Numbered from the stretch's first letter, positions 28,137-37,113 are shown. The stretch is DNA of 52,627 nucleotides from an uncultured Saprospiraceae bacterium (GCA_937969415.1 CALBWK010000032.1:1-52627), one strand, 5' to 3'. A program made the numbers and translations. The notes: generated by a model from the letters alone, not told the origin.

Positions 28137-28640
28137 CTAAGAAAAAAGTTTCTTAGTACCCAGTCTTATGGCAATAAAGATGACCAATAGTATGACCAAA
28201 ATCCAAGTAAAAGGGAGTGCAGAAAAGATGAATAAATTGGTCTTTTCTACAAAGAAAAAGAGGACCATAATACAAGCTACTATAGATAGAAAGCCAGTCA
28301 TCTTACCAAAACCTGGAATAGCACTAAAGGGTACATTTCTCTTGATGAGTATCAGTGTTACGATCATACTGACTATCGGAAGAATATCCGTCACCATATT
28401 AGTCTCATAAATACTTCTCTTCTCAAACATCATATGAAAGAGATTAAGCAAAATAGAGAATATACCTGGAATCACAGAGAGGTAAATGAGTGCTGTATAG
28501 AAGAAGCACCAAGGACTTTCGTGCCCTTCTCCTTTGGCCATAATATTACCTAAGAGGGCACTGAATGGCAGTATCAGGAAAAAGAAAATCGGGTAAAAAG
28601 AATTTTCACCTAAAACTTGTACTAACTCTCCTAACGTCAT
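28137..28640 (-). CDS. Small integral membrane protein of unknown function
   Basis: 167 residues with four clear hydrophobic segments (about 15-35, 42-70, 82-102 and 113-160, the last probably two helices). It ends in a basic tail (I-R-L-G-T-K-K-L-F-S). The N-terminal M-T-L-G-E-L-V-Q-V-L-G and the E-G-H-E-S-P-W loop are the only soluble parts. No family is recognised. It stands between the convergent MBL gene and the odhB terminator. Confidence 0.7.
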   Translation of the reverse strand: MTLGELVQVLGENSFYPIFFFLILPFSALLGNIMAKGEGHESPWCFFYTALIYLSVIPGIFSILLNLFHMMFEKRSIYETNMVTDILPIVSMIVTLILIKRNVPFSAIPGFGKMTGFLSIVACIMVLFFFVEKTNLFIFSALPFTWILVILLVIFIAIRLGTKKLFS

Positions 28641-28722
28641 AACTAATCCAATTTCAAATACTATTCCCTAAAGCTAGGGGCCTACTTTTCAATGCTACAA
28701 AAGTAAACTGTTTGTCAGTATG

Positions 28723-28753
28723 AAAAAAGGCTGAATCAAATCGACTCAGCCTT
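28723..28753 (-). terminator. Intrinsic terminator of odhB
   Basis: Read on the minus strand, AAGGCTGA and TCAGCCTT form an 8-bp stem around an 11-base loop, followed by a run of six T (28728 down to 28723). It lies 17 bases after the odhB stop codon. Confidence 0.85.
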
Positions 28754-28769
28754 CTTACATTTTAACTTT

Positions 28770-30041
28770 TTAGATGCTCATCATCAACTTCACTGGATCT
28801 TCCAGCAGCTCCTTGACCTTAACAAGGAAGGTGACAGAGTTCTTACCGTCTATGACTCTATGATCATAAGAGAGGGCTAGATACATCATCGGCTTGATAA
28901 CGACCTCACCATCTACGGCTATAGGGCGGTTGATGATATTATGCATACCGAGAATTGCTGACTGCGGCTTATTCAATATAGGCGTACTTAGCATAGAACC
29001 GAAGATTCCGCCATTGGTAATAGAGAAAGTACCTCCCGACATCTCTGCTAGCGTCAACTTACCGGATCTCGCTTTACCAGCTAGCTCCTTTATCTTCAAC
29101 TCTATATCCGCAAAACCTAGAGACTCCACATTGTGCACTGGTGGCACAACAAGCCCCGTATCCGTAGAGATGGCAATCGAGATATCTACATAGTCGTGAT
29201 AGATAAGGTGATCACCATCTAGTGTGGCATTGACTGCTGGCATCTCCATAAGGGCCTGAGCGCAAGCCTTAGAGAAGATGGACATAAAGCCGAGCTTGAC
29301 GCCGTATTTCTCGACAAACTTTTCTTGGTATTTTTTTCTGAGTGCAAAGATGGCAGACATATCTGCTTCATTGAAGGTTGTCAACATCGCAGAGTTGTTC
29401 TTTGCATCGACCAATCTTGAGGCAATGGTTCTTCTCATTCTGCTCATCTTCTCTCTCCTATCATTTCTAGAGAAAGCAGCTGGAGCATCGAGGCCAAGTC
29501 CTGCGGCAGTAGCAGCTGCTGCAGAGGTTGCCGGAGTGGCTTTGGTCGCTTTATCAGCAGGCAGTCGCTTACTACCTGAGGCTACAGCGCGGGTAGCATC
29601 TTCTTTGGTAATTCTACCGTCTTTGCCAGTACCGACTACTGAGCTAGGGTCTATGCCTGCCTCAGCCAATATCTTGGCAGCGGCTGGTGAGGGATGCCCT
29701 GTAGCGTAGGTCTTAGTGGCAGATGCAGCGGGAGCTGCTGCTTCTTTGCTCTCGGCCTCTGGGGCACTGGCTGCAGGCGCTGAGCCTCCTGCTGGGGCTG
29801 CAACACTGGTATCTATCTTAGCGACGAGAGCGCCGATCTCCAAGTCATCACCTTCCGCGGCGACATGTATCAGCTTACCTGAGGCTTCTGCGGGAAATTC
29901 GAGAGTGGCCTTATCTGACTCAAACTCGCAGATGGGCTCATCTAGATTGATATAGTCTCCATCGGCTTTGAGCCATTGTGATAGAGTAACTTCTGCGATA
30001 GACTCCCCTATTGTGGGGACTTTCATTTCTACGATGCTCAT
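28770..30041 (-). CDS. odhB: 2-oxoglutarate dehydrogenase E2, dihydrolipoyl succinyltransferase
   Basis: 423 residues. The lipoyl domain is at 1-76 with the lipoylated Lys44 in E-S-D-K-A-T. An Ala/Pro-rich linker follows, then the peripheral subunit-binding domain at about 118-150 ([14 protein letters not shown]) and a second Ala-rich linker. The catalytic domain covers about 195-423 with the active-site H394-R-V-I-D398-G. The single lipoyl domain and the T-N-G-G-I-F-G-S motif point to the succinyl- rather than the acetyl-transferase. It transfers succinyl groups to CoA in the TCA cycle. The E1 gene is not in the window. The terminator 17 bases downstream suggests odhB ends its transcript. 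Confidence 0.93.
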   Translation of the reverse strand: MSIVEMKVPTIGESIAEVTLSQWLKADGDYINLDEPICEFESDKATLEFPAEASGKLIHVAAEGDDLEIGALVAKIDTSVAAPAGGSAPAASAPEAESKEAAAPAASATKTYATGHPSPAAAKILAEAGIDPSSVVGTGKDGRITKEDATRAVASGSKRLPADKATKATPATSAAAATAAGLGLDAPAAFSRNDRREKMSRMRRTIASRLVDAKNNSAMLTTFNEADMSAIFALRKKYQEKFVEKYGVKLGFMSIFSKACAQALMEMPAVNATLDGDHLIYHDYVDISIAISTDTGLVVPPVHNVESLGFADIELKIKELAGKARSGKLTLAEMSGGTFSITNGGIFGSMLSTPILNKPQSAILGMHNIINRPIAVDGEVVIKPMMYLALSYDHRVIDGKNSVTFLVKVKELLEDPVKLMMSI

Positions 30042-30217
30042 ATTAGTTGTTTCGTTTATGTACCTAAAGTTAGTGTATGGAAACGAAAAGTGAGCTTGAT
30101 GTTTAGGGAGGGTTAAATAAATATTTAGATTAGTCTAAAATTTTATCGACATTACCCGCCATAGAATTCCACTATGAAATAGTTGTAAGCCTATATCACA
30201 CATTATGATCAAACTGC

Positions 30218-32485
30218 CTAATGCATAACAACTACTTGGCGAATAGTACTGACCCCATCTACGAGAACTTGCAAGAAATAGAGCCCGTCACTCAAATGCT
30301 TTAAGTCTAAAGAGACTCTATTGCCCTCCTCGTGAAGCAGCTGACGATAGGAACTATCAAAAAGTCTTAATTGTACATCCGTATACCCAGGCACCTCAAC
30401 CAATAATCTATCACTCGTCGGGTTAGGTGTCAGACTTATATCTACACCAAAAGGATCCTCTGTCGCGGTAGGAAATTCATCAACAAGATTGGACAGGGTT
30501 GTATTGGTTACGATAGCGGGGTTGCTATCAAAATATATATGTGCAGTATTTTCTATTAATGTGAAGTCAGGTAATGATTCTATAGGTTTAATTGTATAGG
30601 TCACAAACCCATGACTCTCTGGCTCATTGGTGGTGCTGTCTTGCAGCATAATGTTTCTAAATAAGAACTCCATTTCTCTATCAGGGTGATGAATAACTGA
30701 TACTGAATGCGAAGTCTGTAACAAGCTAAATGAAGAGAGATCGAGATTGGGATTAAGTGTATCTATAATAGAAATATTTCTAGCATAATCATTTCCTGTA
30801 TTCTGGAATCTGATTGTATATATTAAATCAGATTCTTTAAGGGTATAGTGTTCATCCCCAAGACCTACTGGTGATACAAGCTTATCATTAGGATCATAAG
30901 AGCATCTTAGTTCTTGCTCCAGCACCGCTTGGCTAACCTGTTCCACGCCTTGATGATCAGTATATCTTATCGTCGTCGTAAAAGTCATTACAGCACCTAG
31001 ATTGGTCTCGTCTGGAAATTTTAAGTCTAAAAGAAATGACTTGTTGTCAAAATAATCTAAAGAAGGATAAGAATAACCAATACGTTGCCCATCAATTACA
31101 CCACCAGGTGCCCCTTCACTTAATATCGTGGTCAGGGGATCTACTTCTATCTCTACGATTATCTCTGAAGCAGGTTGTATTGGCAATCCAAGGTTGGAAA
31201 GGATTACATATAAATGACCGTTTTCGTTGCACCGACCATTGATTATACTTTGATAGGTTTCTGTTTCAAAGTAGTCATCTGTAAAGGTGAGTCCAAAATC
31301 ATAAAAGTTTTTATGCGTATCATCTGTACTCATAAATGAATAGCTGGTTGTAGTCGTCGGTTCAAACTGGTCATCAACAACTATTGACAAATCATAAGCA
31401 GTCCCTTCTTCAAGTTGATGATAGAAAGTTCCTCGTCCCGTCGTAATGGCGAGTTCATTATTGACAGTCAGATTGACGTCTTTTATCAATCGCTCACCGA
31501 TATCATATAATCCATTCTCATTCAAGTCATAAAAGACCCGTCCCTGAAAATAATTTGTACATAGATCATCATAAATAATATCCATAAATGCCATACTATC
31601 GCATCCATCTTGTGCTGATGTAGTGTAAGCAAAGGTTCCTTCTGTAGTTAAATAAAACAGCCCAAACCTAACTGTATCACCTCTACAAATCTGCGTTTCT
31701 CTAAAAGACTGATAAAGAATATACTCTCCATTATAATAGTATTCTTCCGAAACTTCTATTCCGCAATCTGATTCGAATTCTACATAATACAGTCCTATGT
31801 TACTTTCATTTTCCTCAACAAATAGCCAACGAGAATCTGCATCAGGCAATGGGACACCATCCTTGTACCATTGATAGCTATCAACATTATGGACCTGTGA
31901 CATTAATCTAATACCATTAAAAACGCAACTCACTTCTATACTCAAATCCACATCAACAGCTTGTGTCAAATCTATGACATTAGAAATATCACAATTACGA
32001 CCTTGGACTTGATAATCACTCCCCAATCCATCATTATCAATCGTGAGACAAGCACCTCTCCATTGAATAATTTCTCCATCCTTATACCAAACCAAGTCAC
32101 TTTCATTTACTATACCTGCTGTCTCGACACAGACCTCTAGCGCATCACTACAGAGAGAGTGAGCAACAGTTATGGGCGCTTCTAAGTCTCCAGGTGTCCC
32201 TTCCGAAATCTGGATACTTGTCAAGTCTGAACTGACATCATCTGCTACAGCAATAAAATAATCTCCAGCTGATAGATTTACAATAACATTTGAATCTTGT
32301 GAAACCAAATCCACTAAGGTAGGGCCAACAGAATAAGTCACAGCGCCAGTAGTCCCAGCAACTATGATTTCGACAGCACCTCCAGATTGACAATCTGTCT
32401 GAATATTTATTTCAGTAATTTGAATTTGTGCTGTTAGGTTAGCACATACGTACAACTGTATTAAGAGGCAAAAGAAGTTTTTCAT
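30218..32485 (-). CDS. Secreted multi-domain adhesin-like protein with T9SS sorting domain
   Basis: 755 residues from the ATG at 32485, which opens a signal peptide ending near A-N-L-T-A-Q. The N-terminal about 60 residues after it read like one SprB-type repeat (V-T-Y-S-V-G then L-S-A-G-D-Y-F-I-A-V). Ig-like stretches follow, with W-Y-K-D-G-E-I-I and W-Y-K-D-G-V-P. Next is an SdrD-B-like module (G-R-V-F-Y-D-L-N-E-N-G). A DUF11-like conserved region comes after it, with S-Y-D-P-N-D-K-L-V-S-P and F-Q-N-T-G-N-D-Y-A, and then a T9SS sorting domain (L-T-P-N-P-T-S-D-R). No enzyme domain is visible; adhesion or surface structure is likely. It follows two PorP/SprF genes on the same strand after 118 bases, and such proteins often serve a neighbouring cargo. 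Confidence 0.82.
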   Translation of the reverse strand: MKNFFCLLIQLYVCANLTAQIQITEINIQTDCQSGGAVEIIVAGTTGAVTYSVGPTLVDLVSQDSNVIVNLSAGDYFIAVADDVSSDLTSIQISEGTPGDLEAPITVAHSLCSDALEVCVETAGIVNESDLVWYKDGEIIQWRGACLTIDNDGLGSDYQVQGRNCDISNVIDLTQAVDVDLSIEVSCVFNGIRLMSQVHNVDSYQWYKDGVPLPDADSRWLFVEENESNIGLYYVEFESDCGIEVSEEYYYNGEYILYQSFRETQICRGDTVRFGLFYLTTEGTFAYTTSAQDGCDSMAFMDIIYDDLCTNYFQGRVFYDLNENGLYDIGERLIKDVNLTVNNELAITTGRGTFYHQLEEGTAYDLSIVVDDQFEPTTTTSYSFMSTDDTHKNFYDFGLTFTDDYFETETYQSIINGRCNENGHLYVILSNLGLPIQPASEIIVEIEVDPLTTILSEGAPGGVIDGQRIGYSYPSLDYFDNKSFLLDLKFPDETNLGAVMTFTTTIRYTDHQGVEQVSQAVLEQELRCSYDPNDKLVSPVGLGDEHYTLKESDLIYTIRFQNTGNDYARNISIIDTLNPNLDLSSFSLLQTSHSVSVIHHPDREMEFLFRNIMLQDSTTNEPESHGFVTYTIKPIESLPDFTLIENTAHIYFDSNPAIVTNTTLSNLVDEFPTATEDPFGVDISLTPNPTSDRLLVEVPGYTDVQLRLFDSSYRQLLHEEGNRVSLDLKHLSDGLYFLQVLVDGVSTIRQVVVMH

Positions 32486-32603
32486 TTGATTGGATTTCAG
32501 GTTCTTAGCCATAAACAACAACTATACCCTCAATATAAAACCATAACCCTTAGCCTAGAAATGACTTCTAGGTTACAATTTTATCAACTTAGAACTTCAA
32601 AAT

Positions 32604-33668
32604 TTACCAGTTAGACCTTACAGAACTATCAGACAAGGCCCCAAACAAATACCCCAGCGATACCTCAAAAGCCCCATTAAAGCCTTCAACTCGCCTCAAT
32701 TGATTGGTAGGCACATCTACAGAGAGACCTACGCTGAATCGCTTCAGATTGAGATTGACAGAAGGGACAAGTGCTGTCATATCGAAGGCGTTATTTAGAT
32801 TTTTTCCTAGCCGAACCAAAAGTCCAAACTGTATGGATTTATGGCTCGCCTCAGATCCAAAGTACTTGCGTACTGAGCCGCCAAGATTCAAGACACTGCT
32901 CTCCCCTTGAGCTAAGTACAAAAAGGAAGGCAACACACTCCAGTTATCAGCTAAGCTATCACCTAAATGTATCTCTCCGCCACCGTGTAGTGTGTATCGA
33001 ATGGTAAGATTAGATTCTATTTCGCCATTGAAAAAAGAAACATTGGCTCTATTGATATGATGTGCTGCCGCACCAACAAAGAACCTATTTCCATTAATGA
33101 AAGTAGATTGCCACATCAAACCAATATTCAGATCTACAAACAAAAAGTCTGGATTAAATGGGGTTACTTCAATTGTATCAACACCGCCGTTCCCATCGTG
33201 CTGAGAGGGCCATCTAGCATTTGTCAAATCTATTCGTCGTTGTACTATACCACCTTGAAGCCCTGCAAATATTCTATGATCAGTTCCATTTGCACCTGCA
33301 AGTCTTCTTTGATAAGAGGCAGATAGTTTGACCGCAGTATCACCGAAACTCAACTTTCCTGCCACATCTCTTTCTAGTGAAATGCCAATCCCAAAACCTT
33401 GCAAGCTATCCTTCTGAAAACTAAAATCTCCAGAAACAAATCCTGACACATAAGCATCACCCCTCAAGATTTGTGACCACTGATTTCTATAGGCTGTGAG
33501 CACACGGGCCTTACCCTTACTATGCCCTGTAAGAGCAGGGTTGAGTTGGAGTGGCGTACGATTATACTGTGAATATTGTATGTCCTGTGCAACTACTGGT
33601 GGACAGTTTGCAAAGCAGAATATCAACATTATAATACTGAATGAAATCAGTGACAGTCGTTCTTTCAT
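32604..33668 (-). CDS. PorP/SprF-family type IX secretion membrane protein (copy 2)
   Basis: 354 residues from the ATG at 33668; the frame begins 10 codons earlier, in the AT-rich leader. The signal peptide is followed by the family hallmark A-Q-D-I-Q-Y-S-Q-Y-N-R-T-P-L-Q-L-N-P-A-L-T-G. An outer-membrane beta-barrel follows, with A-A-A-H-H-I-N-R-A-N and a closing V-S-L-G-Y-L-F-G. PorP/SprF proteins help deliver or anchor particular T9SS substrates. It is clearly paralogous to the preceding gene, with about the same length and the same motif order, and is separated from it by 48 bases, so it arose by tandem duplication. Confidence 0.93.
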   Translation of the reverse strand: MKERLSLISFSIIMLIFCFANCPPVVAQDIQYSQYNRTPLQLNPALTGHSKGKARVLTAYRNQWSQILRGDAYVSGFVSGDFSFQKDSLQGFGIGISLERDVAGKLSFGDTAVKLSASYQRRLAGANGTDHRIFAGLQGGIVQRRIDLTNARWPSQHDGNGGVDTIEVTPFNPDFLFVDLNIGLMWQSTFINGNRFFVGAAAHHINRANVSFFNGEIESNLTIRYTLHGGGEIHLGDSLADNWSVLPSFLYLAQGESSVLNLGGSVRKYFGSEASHKSIQFGLLVRLGKNLNNAFDMTALVPSVNLNLKRFSVGLSVDVPTNQLRRVEGFNGAFEVSLGYLFGALSDSSVRSNW

Positions 33669-33716
33669 TTTATTATTATTTAAAATTATTGAAAGCAAAA
33701 AGTAAAATAATAATTC

Positions 33717-34763
33717 CTAGTGCAATTTTGGTTGACTAGGTTGTTTGGAAAGTTGACCAAATAAATATCCTACAGATGCTTCAAAAGCATTATCAAAACT
33801 TCCAGGCACTCTCAAATTATTGGTTACAATATCCGCTGAGAAACCGATATTGAATCGATCCCAGGTTAAATTTAAAATCGGAACAACAGCCATATTAGAA
33901 AATCCAACATCACTTAAATTTGTATCCATCCATCTCGTCAAAAGACCAAACTCTATATACTTACGAGAATTAGTCTCTCCAAGTTGTTTCCGAAGGGAAC
34001 TACCCAGGTTAATAGTCTTTGATCCTCCTTGATGCGCATACAAAAAGGTCGGTACAATGCTCCACGTGTCAGAAAGACCTAACTCAGCAGTACCGTGTAC
34101 AGCATATCGGATATTCATAGACAAATTATCTACTCCAAAAAGAGAAACGCTAGGTCTATTGAGGTGATGTCCCGCAGCACTTATGGTAATGGAATTACCA
34201 TTGGGAAAATCAGCTTGCCACGCCATACCAAAATTTATATCCGTATGCAGAAAATTGGATTCAAATAGCCCATCAAAAATAGGACTCACTCCAAACTGCG
34301 CCGCTGTTCTTACGTCCCAGACATCAAAGTTGCGGTCTACTATACCGCCCTCTATGCCAGCCCTCAATTTGTGATGAGCACCTTTAGCACCAGTGATCTT
34401 TCTGAGGTAGGAGACAGAGAGGTTGAGTGACTTCGAACCAATATTTGACTCGCCAGATGCATCCCTCAAGGCTGAGACTCCAATACCCAATGACTGCTTG
34501 CTATCTTCCAATACGCGTGTATCGACAGAAACAAAATGACCTACAAAAGAATTGCCTCTTAAGACTTGAGACGATTGGTTTCTATGTGCTGCCAAGACTC
34601 TGACCTTTCCCTTAGTAGGACCTACCAAGGCAGGATTAATCTGAATGGGTGATCGATTATACTGAGAAAACTGGGCATCCTGAGCGATAGTGGGCTGAAA
34701 CCAAGCTAGACAAAGCCACGCAAATACTAGCTTGAAAGTTGAAGTTGAAAGTTGTTTTTTCAT
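33717..34763 (-). CDS. PorP/SprF-family type IX secretion membrane protein (copy 1)
   Basis: 348 residues. The signal peptide ends at T-I-A-Q and is followed by D-A-Q-F-S-Q-Y-N-R-S-P-I-Q-I-N-P-A-L-V-G. The barrel includes A-A-G-H-H-L-N-R-P-S and ends V-G-Y-L-F-G-Q-L-S. It leads a probable three-gene unit (PorP copy 1, PorP copy 2, T9SS cargo). Its leader contains an inverted repeat, AGTGTAT-N11-ATACACT, at 34775-34799. Two different PorP/SprF copies in one unit may serve different cargoes; only one cargo gene is adjacent. Confidence 0.93.
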   Translation of the reverse strand: MKKQLSTSTFKLVFAWLCLAWFQPTIAQDAQFSQYNRSPIQINPALVGPTKGKVRVLAAHRNQSSQVLRGNSFVGHFVSVDTRVLEDSKQSLGIGVSALRDASGESNIGSKSLNLSVSYLRKITGAKGAHHKLRAGIEGGIVDRNFDVWDVRTAAQFGVSPIFDGLFESNFLHTDINFGMAWQADFPNGNSITISAAGHHLNRPSVSLFGVDNLSMNIRYAVHGTAELGLSDTWSIVPTFLYAHQGGSKTINLGSSLRKQLGETNSRKYIEFGLLTRWMDTNLSDVGFSNMAVVPILNLTWDRFNIGFSADIVTNNLRVPGSFDNAFEASVGYLFGQLSKQPSQPKLH

Positions 34764-34774
34764 AATGTTGACTT

Positions 34775-34799
34775 AGTGTATGTATGTTGTTAATACACT
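34775..34799 (-). promoter_or_regulatory. Inverted repeat in PorP copy 1 leader
   Basis: AGTGTAT, 11 bases, ATACACT, starting 12 bases upstream of the ATG. It could be an operator or a leader hairpin; no regulator is adjacent. Confidence 0.35.
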
Positions 34800-34968
34800 T
34801 GTCTTCAAGAAAACGATGCCTGAAGATTGATATTTAATGATACGCATAAAACATAAAAGAAACCACTTTCTTTCTCGTAATGAAGAAACAAGAGAGGTAT
34901 GCTCTATTATCTAAAATTTGTTTGGTTAAGTGGATAGATACAGTGCTTTAAATAGTGTTCAGTTGTAT

Positions 34969-34996
34969 CGAGAACGAAGATCTCTCGGCGATGCTC
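34969..34996 (-). repeat. Dispersed repeat, family R1, copy 4, inverted
   Basis: On the minus strand it reads GAGCATCGCCGAGAGATCTT followed by CGTTCTCG, matching the 6053 copy. It faces copy 5, so together they could fold into a long imperfect hairpin. Confidence 0.65.
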
Positions 34997-35027
34997 AATG
35001 TAAAATAGGTTTGATTTTCTTCCCTTT

Positions 35028-35082
35028 TTTCATTCCGAAAGCAGCGAAGCGGAACAGAGGAATCTCCGTTCTCGTTATGAGG
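35028..35082 (+). repeat. Dispersed repeat, family R1, variant copy 5
   Basis: TTTCATTCCGAAAGCAGCGA, then AGCGGAACAGAGGAATCTCC and GTTCTCGTTATGAGG. It shares the TTTCATT start and the AATCTCCGTTCTCG-TATGAG end with copy 2 but has a different, longer middle. Confidence 0.55.
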
Positions 35083-35188
35083 AAACAAAAAAATATATCC
35101 TCCGATTTCAATACACTCCTAAAAATTGTTAGTTGTTGATGAAATTTGGGCAAGGTATAGCATTGAAGCTTAGCCTTACAACAACTAA

Positions 35189-35234
35189 CCAAAAAGAAAA
35201 AGAGGCTTTCAAGCCTAAGCTCGAAAACCTCTTT
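35189..35234 (-). terminator. Strong intrinsic terminator of tRNA-Asn
   Basis: On the minus strand, AAAGAGG and CCTCTTT enclose a second stem, TTTCGAGC/GCTTGAAA, with loop TTAG, giving a stem of about 16 bp. It is followed by TTCTTTTT. It begins 4 bases after the tRNA 3' end. Confidence 0.9.
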
Positions 35235-35238
35235 ATTG

Positions 35239-35312
35239 CGCTTCCTCAAGGACTTGAACCTTGGACCCTCTGATTAACAGTCAGATGCTCTAACCAGCTG
35301 AGCTAAGGAAGC
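35239..35312 (-). tRNA. tRNA-Asn (anticodon GTT)
   Basis: 74 bases. The acceptor stem GCTTCCT/AGGAAGC is perfect and followed by discriminator G. The D arm is GCTC...GAGC. The anticodon stem TCTGA/TCAGA encloses the loop CTGTTAA, with GTT at positions 34-36. The T arm is CAAGG-TTCAAGT-CCTTG. The 3' CCA is not encoded. It has its own promoter upstream and terminator 4 bases downstream, so it is a single-gene unit. Confidence 0.97.
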
Positions 35313-35330
35313 GTGCTGTATAAGCGAACG

Positions 35331-35361
35331 CAAAAATAAAGTGATTAGTCAAGTTGTGCAA
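35331..35361 (-). promoter_or_regulatory. Promoter of tRNA-Asn
   Basis: On the minus strand, TTG (35361-35359), 20 bases, then TATTTTTG (35338-35331). This is a full match to the Bacteroidota TTG / TAnnTTTG pattern, 18 bases before the tRNA 5' end. Confidence 0.7.
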
Positions 35362-35453
35362 CGATTTGTAGACAATTATTTAACTGAGTCTACATTCTTA
35401 TCTCATTGCTGCAACTAATTGATTATCAGCAGCTTACTGCGAATTGTGGGTAC

Positions 35454-35897
35454 TTATGCCTCCTCAATGAGGTCCATATAGCATTTGCTTGTGATGAAAA
35501 TCACCTCTTTTCCTATATCGGACAAGCTATCCTCTTCGTCCTCAGCGAGCAAATCCTCCACAAATGCCAAGAGATCTTCCTGCCCGTAGTCTTTAAATAA
35601 TTCATCCTTTGTTTTCTCCCAGTTGCCGAGCTCTTCTCTAAGGGCCCAACTCTCCTCTTCTATTTCCTGTAAGGCCTCAATATCATAAGGCAAGGTATAC
35701 TGAGGATGGGCTTGCACGGCCAGGTAGATGACAGAATTAACAAAAAACAGCAACTGATGCTCTTCTTCTGATAGCCCTCTGAATGATTCAGAATTGAGAT
35801 AATTCCAATATTCACTTTCTTCTGTAGCAAAAGTATTCTCTAATGTCTCAGCTTCGAGAGCTGCCAATATTTGATCTATATCTGCTTCGGCTATCAT
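35454..35897 (-). CDS. Small acidic protein of unknown function
   Basis: 147 residues, very rich in Glu, Asp and Leu, predicted mostly helical (E-E-E-H-Q-L-L-F-F-V-N-S-V-I-Y), with no signal peptide or membrane segment. No family is recognised. Its start overlaps the stop of the zinc acylase gene in an ATGA, so the two are translationally coupled and probably act together. A cytosolic partner or accessory of that enzyme is possible, but this is inference from position only. Confidence 0.7.
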   Translation of the reverse strand: MIAEADIDQILAALEAETLENTFATEESEYWNYLNSESFRGLSEEEHQLLFFVNSVIYLAVQAHPQYTLPYDIEALQEIEEESWALREELGNWEKTKDELFKDYGQEDLLAFVEDLLAEDEEDSLSDIGKEVIFITSKCYMDLIEEA

Positions 35898-36844
35898 ATG
35901 TTTCTATTTATTTCTTTGACCAAAAAGAAGCCATCCTCCCCTTGTGCTTGGTATAGGGGCATCAGTATTCTGCAATCTTCCTCAATAGTTATGAATCCAT
36001 CTTTATCCTGGGCAATCACTTCCCCGGCCGTTACCTCTTGGAAATTTTCATACCCCTTACGCATCTCAAATCCATCTTCGGGTTCTATCGCGTGGACCTT
36101 CTCTAGTTCCGTCACCTTAGGAAGAGGTGCACAATAGTTAACCAATAATTGCTCATGATGATTCTCTACAACATCTGCATCTATGGCATCTATGGCCTTC
36201 ATACAGCTGATAATCCCTGCAACAGCCCTATTGACGGCCATTTTTTCTTGGTGTTGACCAGACTCAAATGTGATCGGAATGATATCTATATCCAGCACCT
36301 CCGGAACAAAATAATGTAACGTCGTCCCCTTAAGTCCCTTGAGCATACCCAACACAATCGGAGCATGCAGTGCTGCTCCTATCTCTAAATCTTGTTGCCG
36401 ATCTCTACAAATCGTAAAAACGCCTCCTTTGGAAGAGGTGGTATGGAGATCTAATAGTATGACCTTCTCTGGTTTATAATCTGCTATCTCTGCCCGTATC
36501 AGGGTATCTAGTTCAACCAACTCTCTATCCTCTCCACTTAAACTGCTAGGGCTCTGATCTAGAAGCTGAGCTAAGTAGCCAGCATCAAAACTCCTGTTCA
36601 GATCTCTGTCGATATAGCGTTTGCCTTGCGAGTAAGCTTGTAGATTCCCAACCAATCCTAATAGCCGCCCTCTGTAACAGAAATCAGGGTTGCGGATAGG
36701 CTCTACCTCTAACATCTTGATTACGGTATCTATAGCCTGGACACCTGCGGGTTCGTTGCCGTGCATTGCCCCTATACATATGATAAGTGGGCCTCTATGC
36801 TCCCCTTCGTAACGTCCAATAATGCGATTCTGATTAATATTCAC
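35894..36844 (-). CDS. Succinylglutamate desuccinylase/aspartoacylase-family zinc amidohydrolase
   Basis: 316 residues from the GTG at 36844; the frame stays open to a GTG at 36913, inside the repeat array. I prefer 36844 because V-N-I-N-Q-N-R-I-I-G-R-Y-E-G resembles family starts. The zinc ligands are visible: H and E of M-H-G-N-E-P-A-G, and H of L-D-L-H-T-T-S. Arg and Asp of R-D-L-N-R-S-F, usual for this M14-like group, are present. The C-terminal domain is a small beta-barrel as in AstE/AspA. It removes an acyl group from an acylated amino acid; the natural substrate is unknown. It is followed by the small acidic gene with a 4-base overlap. Confidence 0.87.
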   Translation of the reverse strand: MNINQNRIIGRYEGEHRGPLIICIGAMHGNEPAGVQAIDTVIKMLEVEPIRNPDFCYRGRLLGLVGNLQAYSQGKRYIDRDLNRSFDAGYLAQLLDQSPSSLSGEDRELVELDTLIRAEIADYKPEKVILLDLHTTSSKGGVFTICRDRQQDLEIGAALHAPIVLGMLKGLKGTTLHYFVPEVLDIDIIPITFESGQHQEKMAVNRAVAGIISCMKAIDAIDADVVENHHEQLLVNYCAPLPKVTELEKVHAIEPEDGFEMRKGYENFQEVTAGEVIAQDKDGFITIEEDCRILMPLYQAQGEDGFFLVKEINRNI

Positions 36845-36912
36845 CAGTGCAAATATAGAGTAGTAGAGAATGATTTCGAGCAGGTTGTGTGGCAGTCTTT
36901 TTGCTGAGCGCA

Positions 36913-36945
36913 CCCCTTAAATCCCCTGAAGGGGAATCCGCCCGC
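36913..36945 (+). repeat. Palindromic repeat A, copy 1
   Basis: 33 bases beginning CCCCTTAAATCCCCTGAAGG and ending GGAATCCGCCCGC. It can fold either as CCCCTT/AAGGGG or as the inner TCCCC-TGAA-GGGGA. Identity with copy 3 extends a further 28 bases downstream with one difference. Confidence 0.9.
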
Positions 36946-36980
36946 GACGGTATTCATAACCTTGAAAATTGAATGAGGGT

Positions 36981-37072
36981 GGCGGTCCTTCACGTTCGAC
37001 TCTCTTCGGTCGCTCAGTGCAGGCCCTTAGGAAGTTAGAAGGTAGAAGAGCTAGTGGGTGGCGGTTCTTTCC
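36981..37072 (+). repeat. Long repeat B, copy 1 (92 bp)
   Basis: Contains CACGTTCGACTCTCTTCGGT, CGCTCAGTGCAGGCCCTT and GTGGGTGGCGGTTCTTTCC. It differs from copy 2 by a handful of substitutions with no gaps. It lies between A copies 1 and 2. Confidence 0.9.
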
Positions 37073-37080
37073 AACTCTCA

Positions 37081-37113
37081 CCCCTTAAATCCCCTGAAGG
37101 GGAATCCGCCCGC
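37081..37113 (+). repeat. Palindromic repeat A, copy 2
   Basis: Identical to copies 1 and 3 over all 33 bases; the flanking sequence after it is unrelated to theirs. Confidence 0.9.

Larger units (their letters stand above)
34764..35238. other. Spacer between PorP gene and tRNA-Asn
   Basis: No gene is supported. Frames of 60-85 codons here run through the repeats. It holds the PorP leader inverted repeat, an inverted pair of R1-family repeats (34969-35082) and the tRNA terminator (35189-35234). Confidence 0.6.

Noticed and set aside
29278-29709. 143-codon plus-strand frame rich in Ala and Leu
   Set aside because: It is the antisense of the Ala/Pro-rich linkers of odhB, whose low-complexity codons keep the opposite strand open.
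34930-35249. Frames of 69 and 84 codons on both strands
   Set aside because: They run through R1 repeats and the tRNA terminator, and look like repeat translation rather than proteins.
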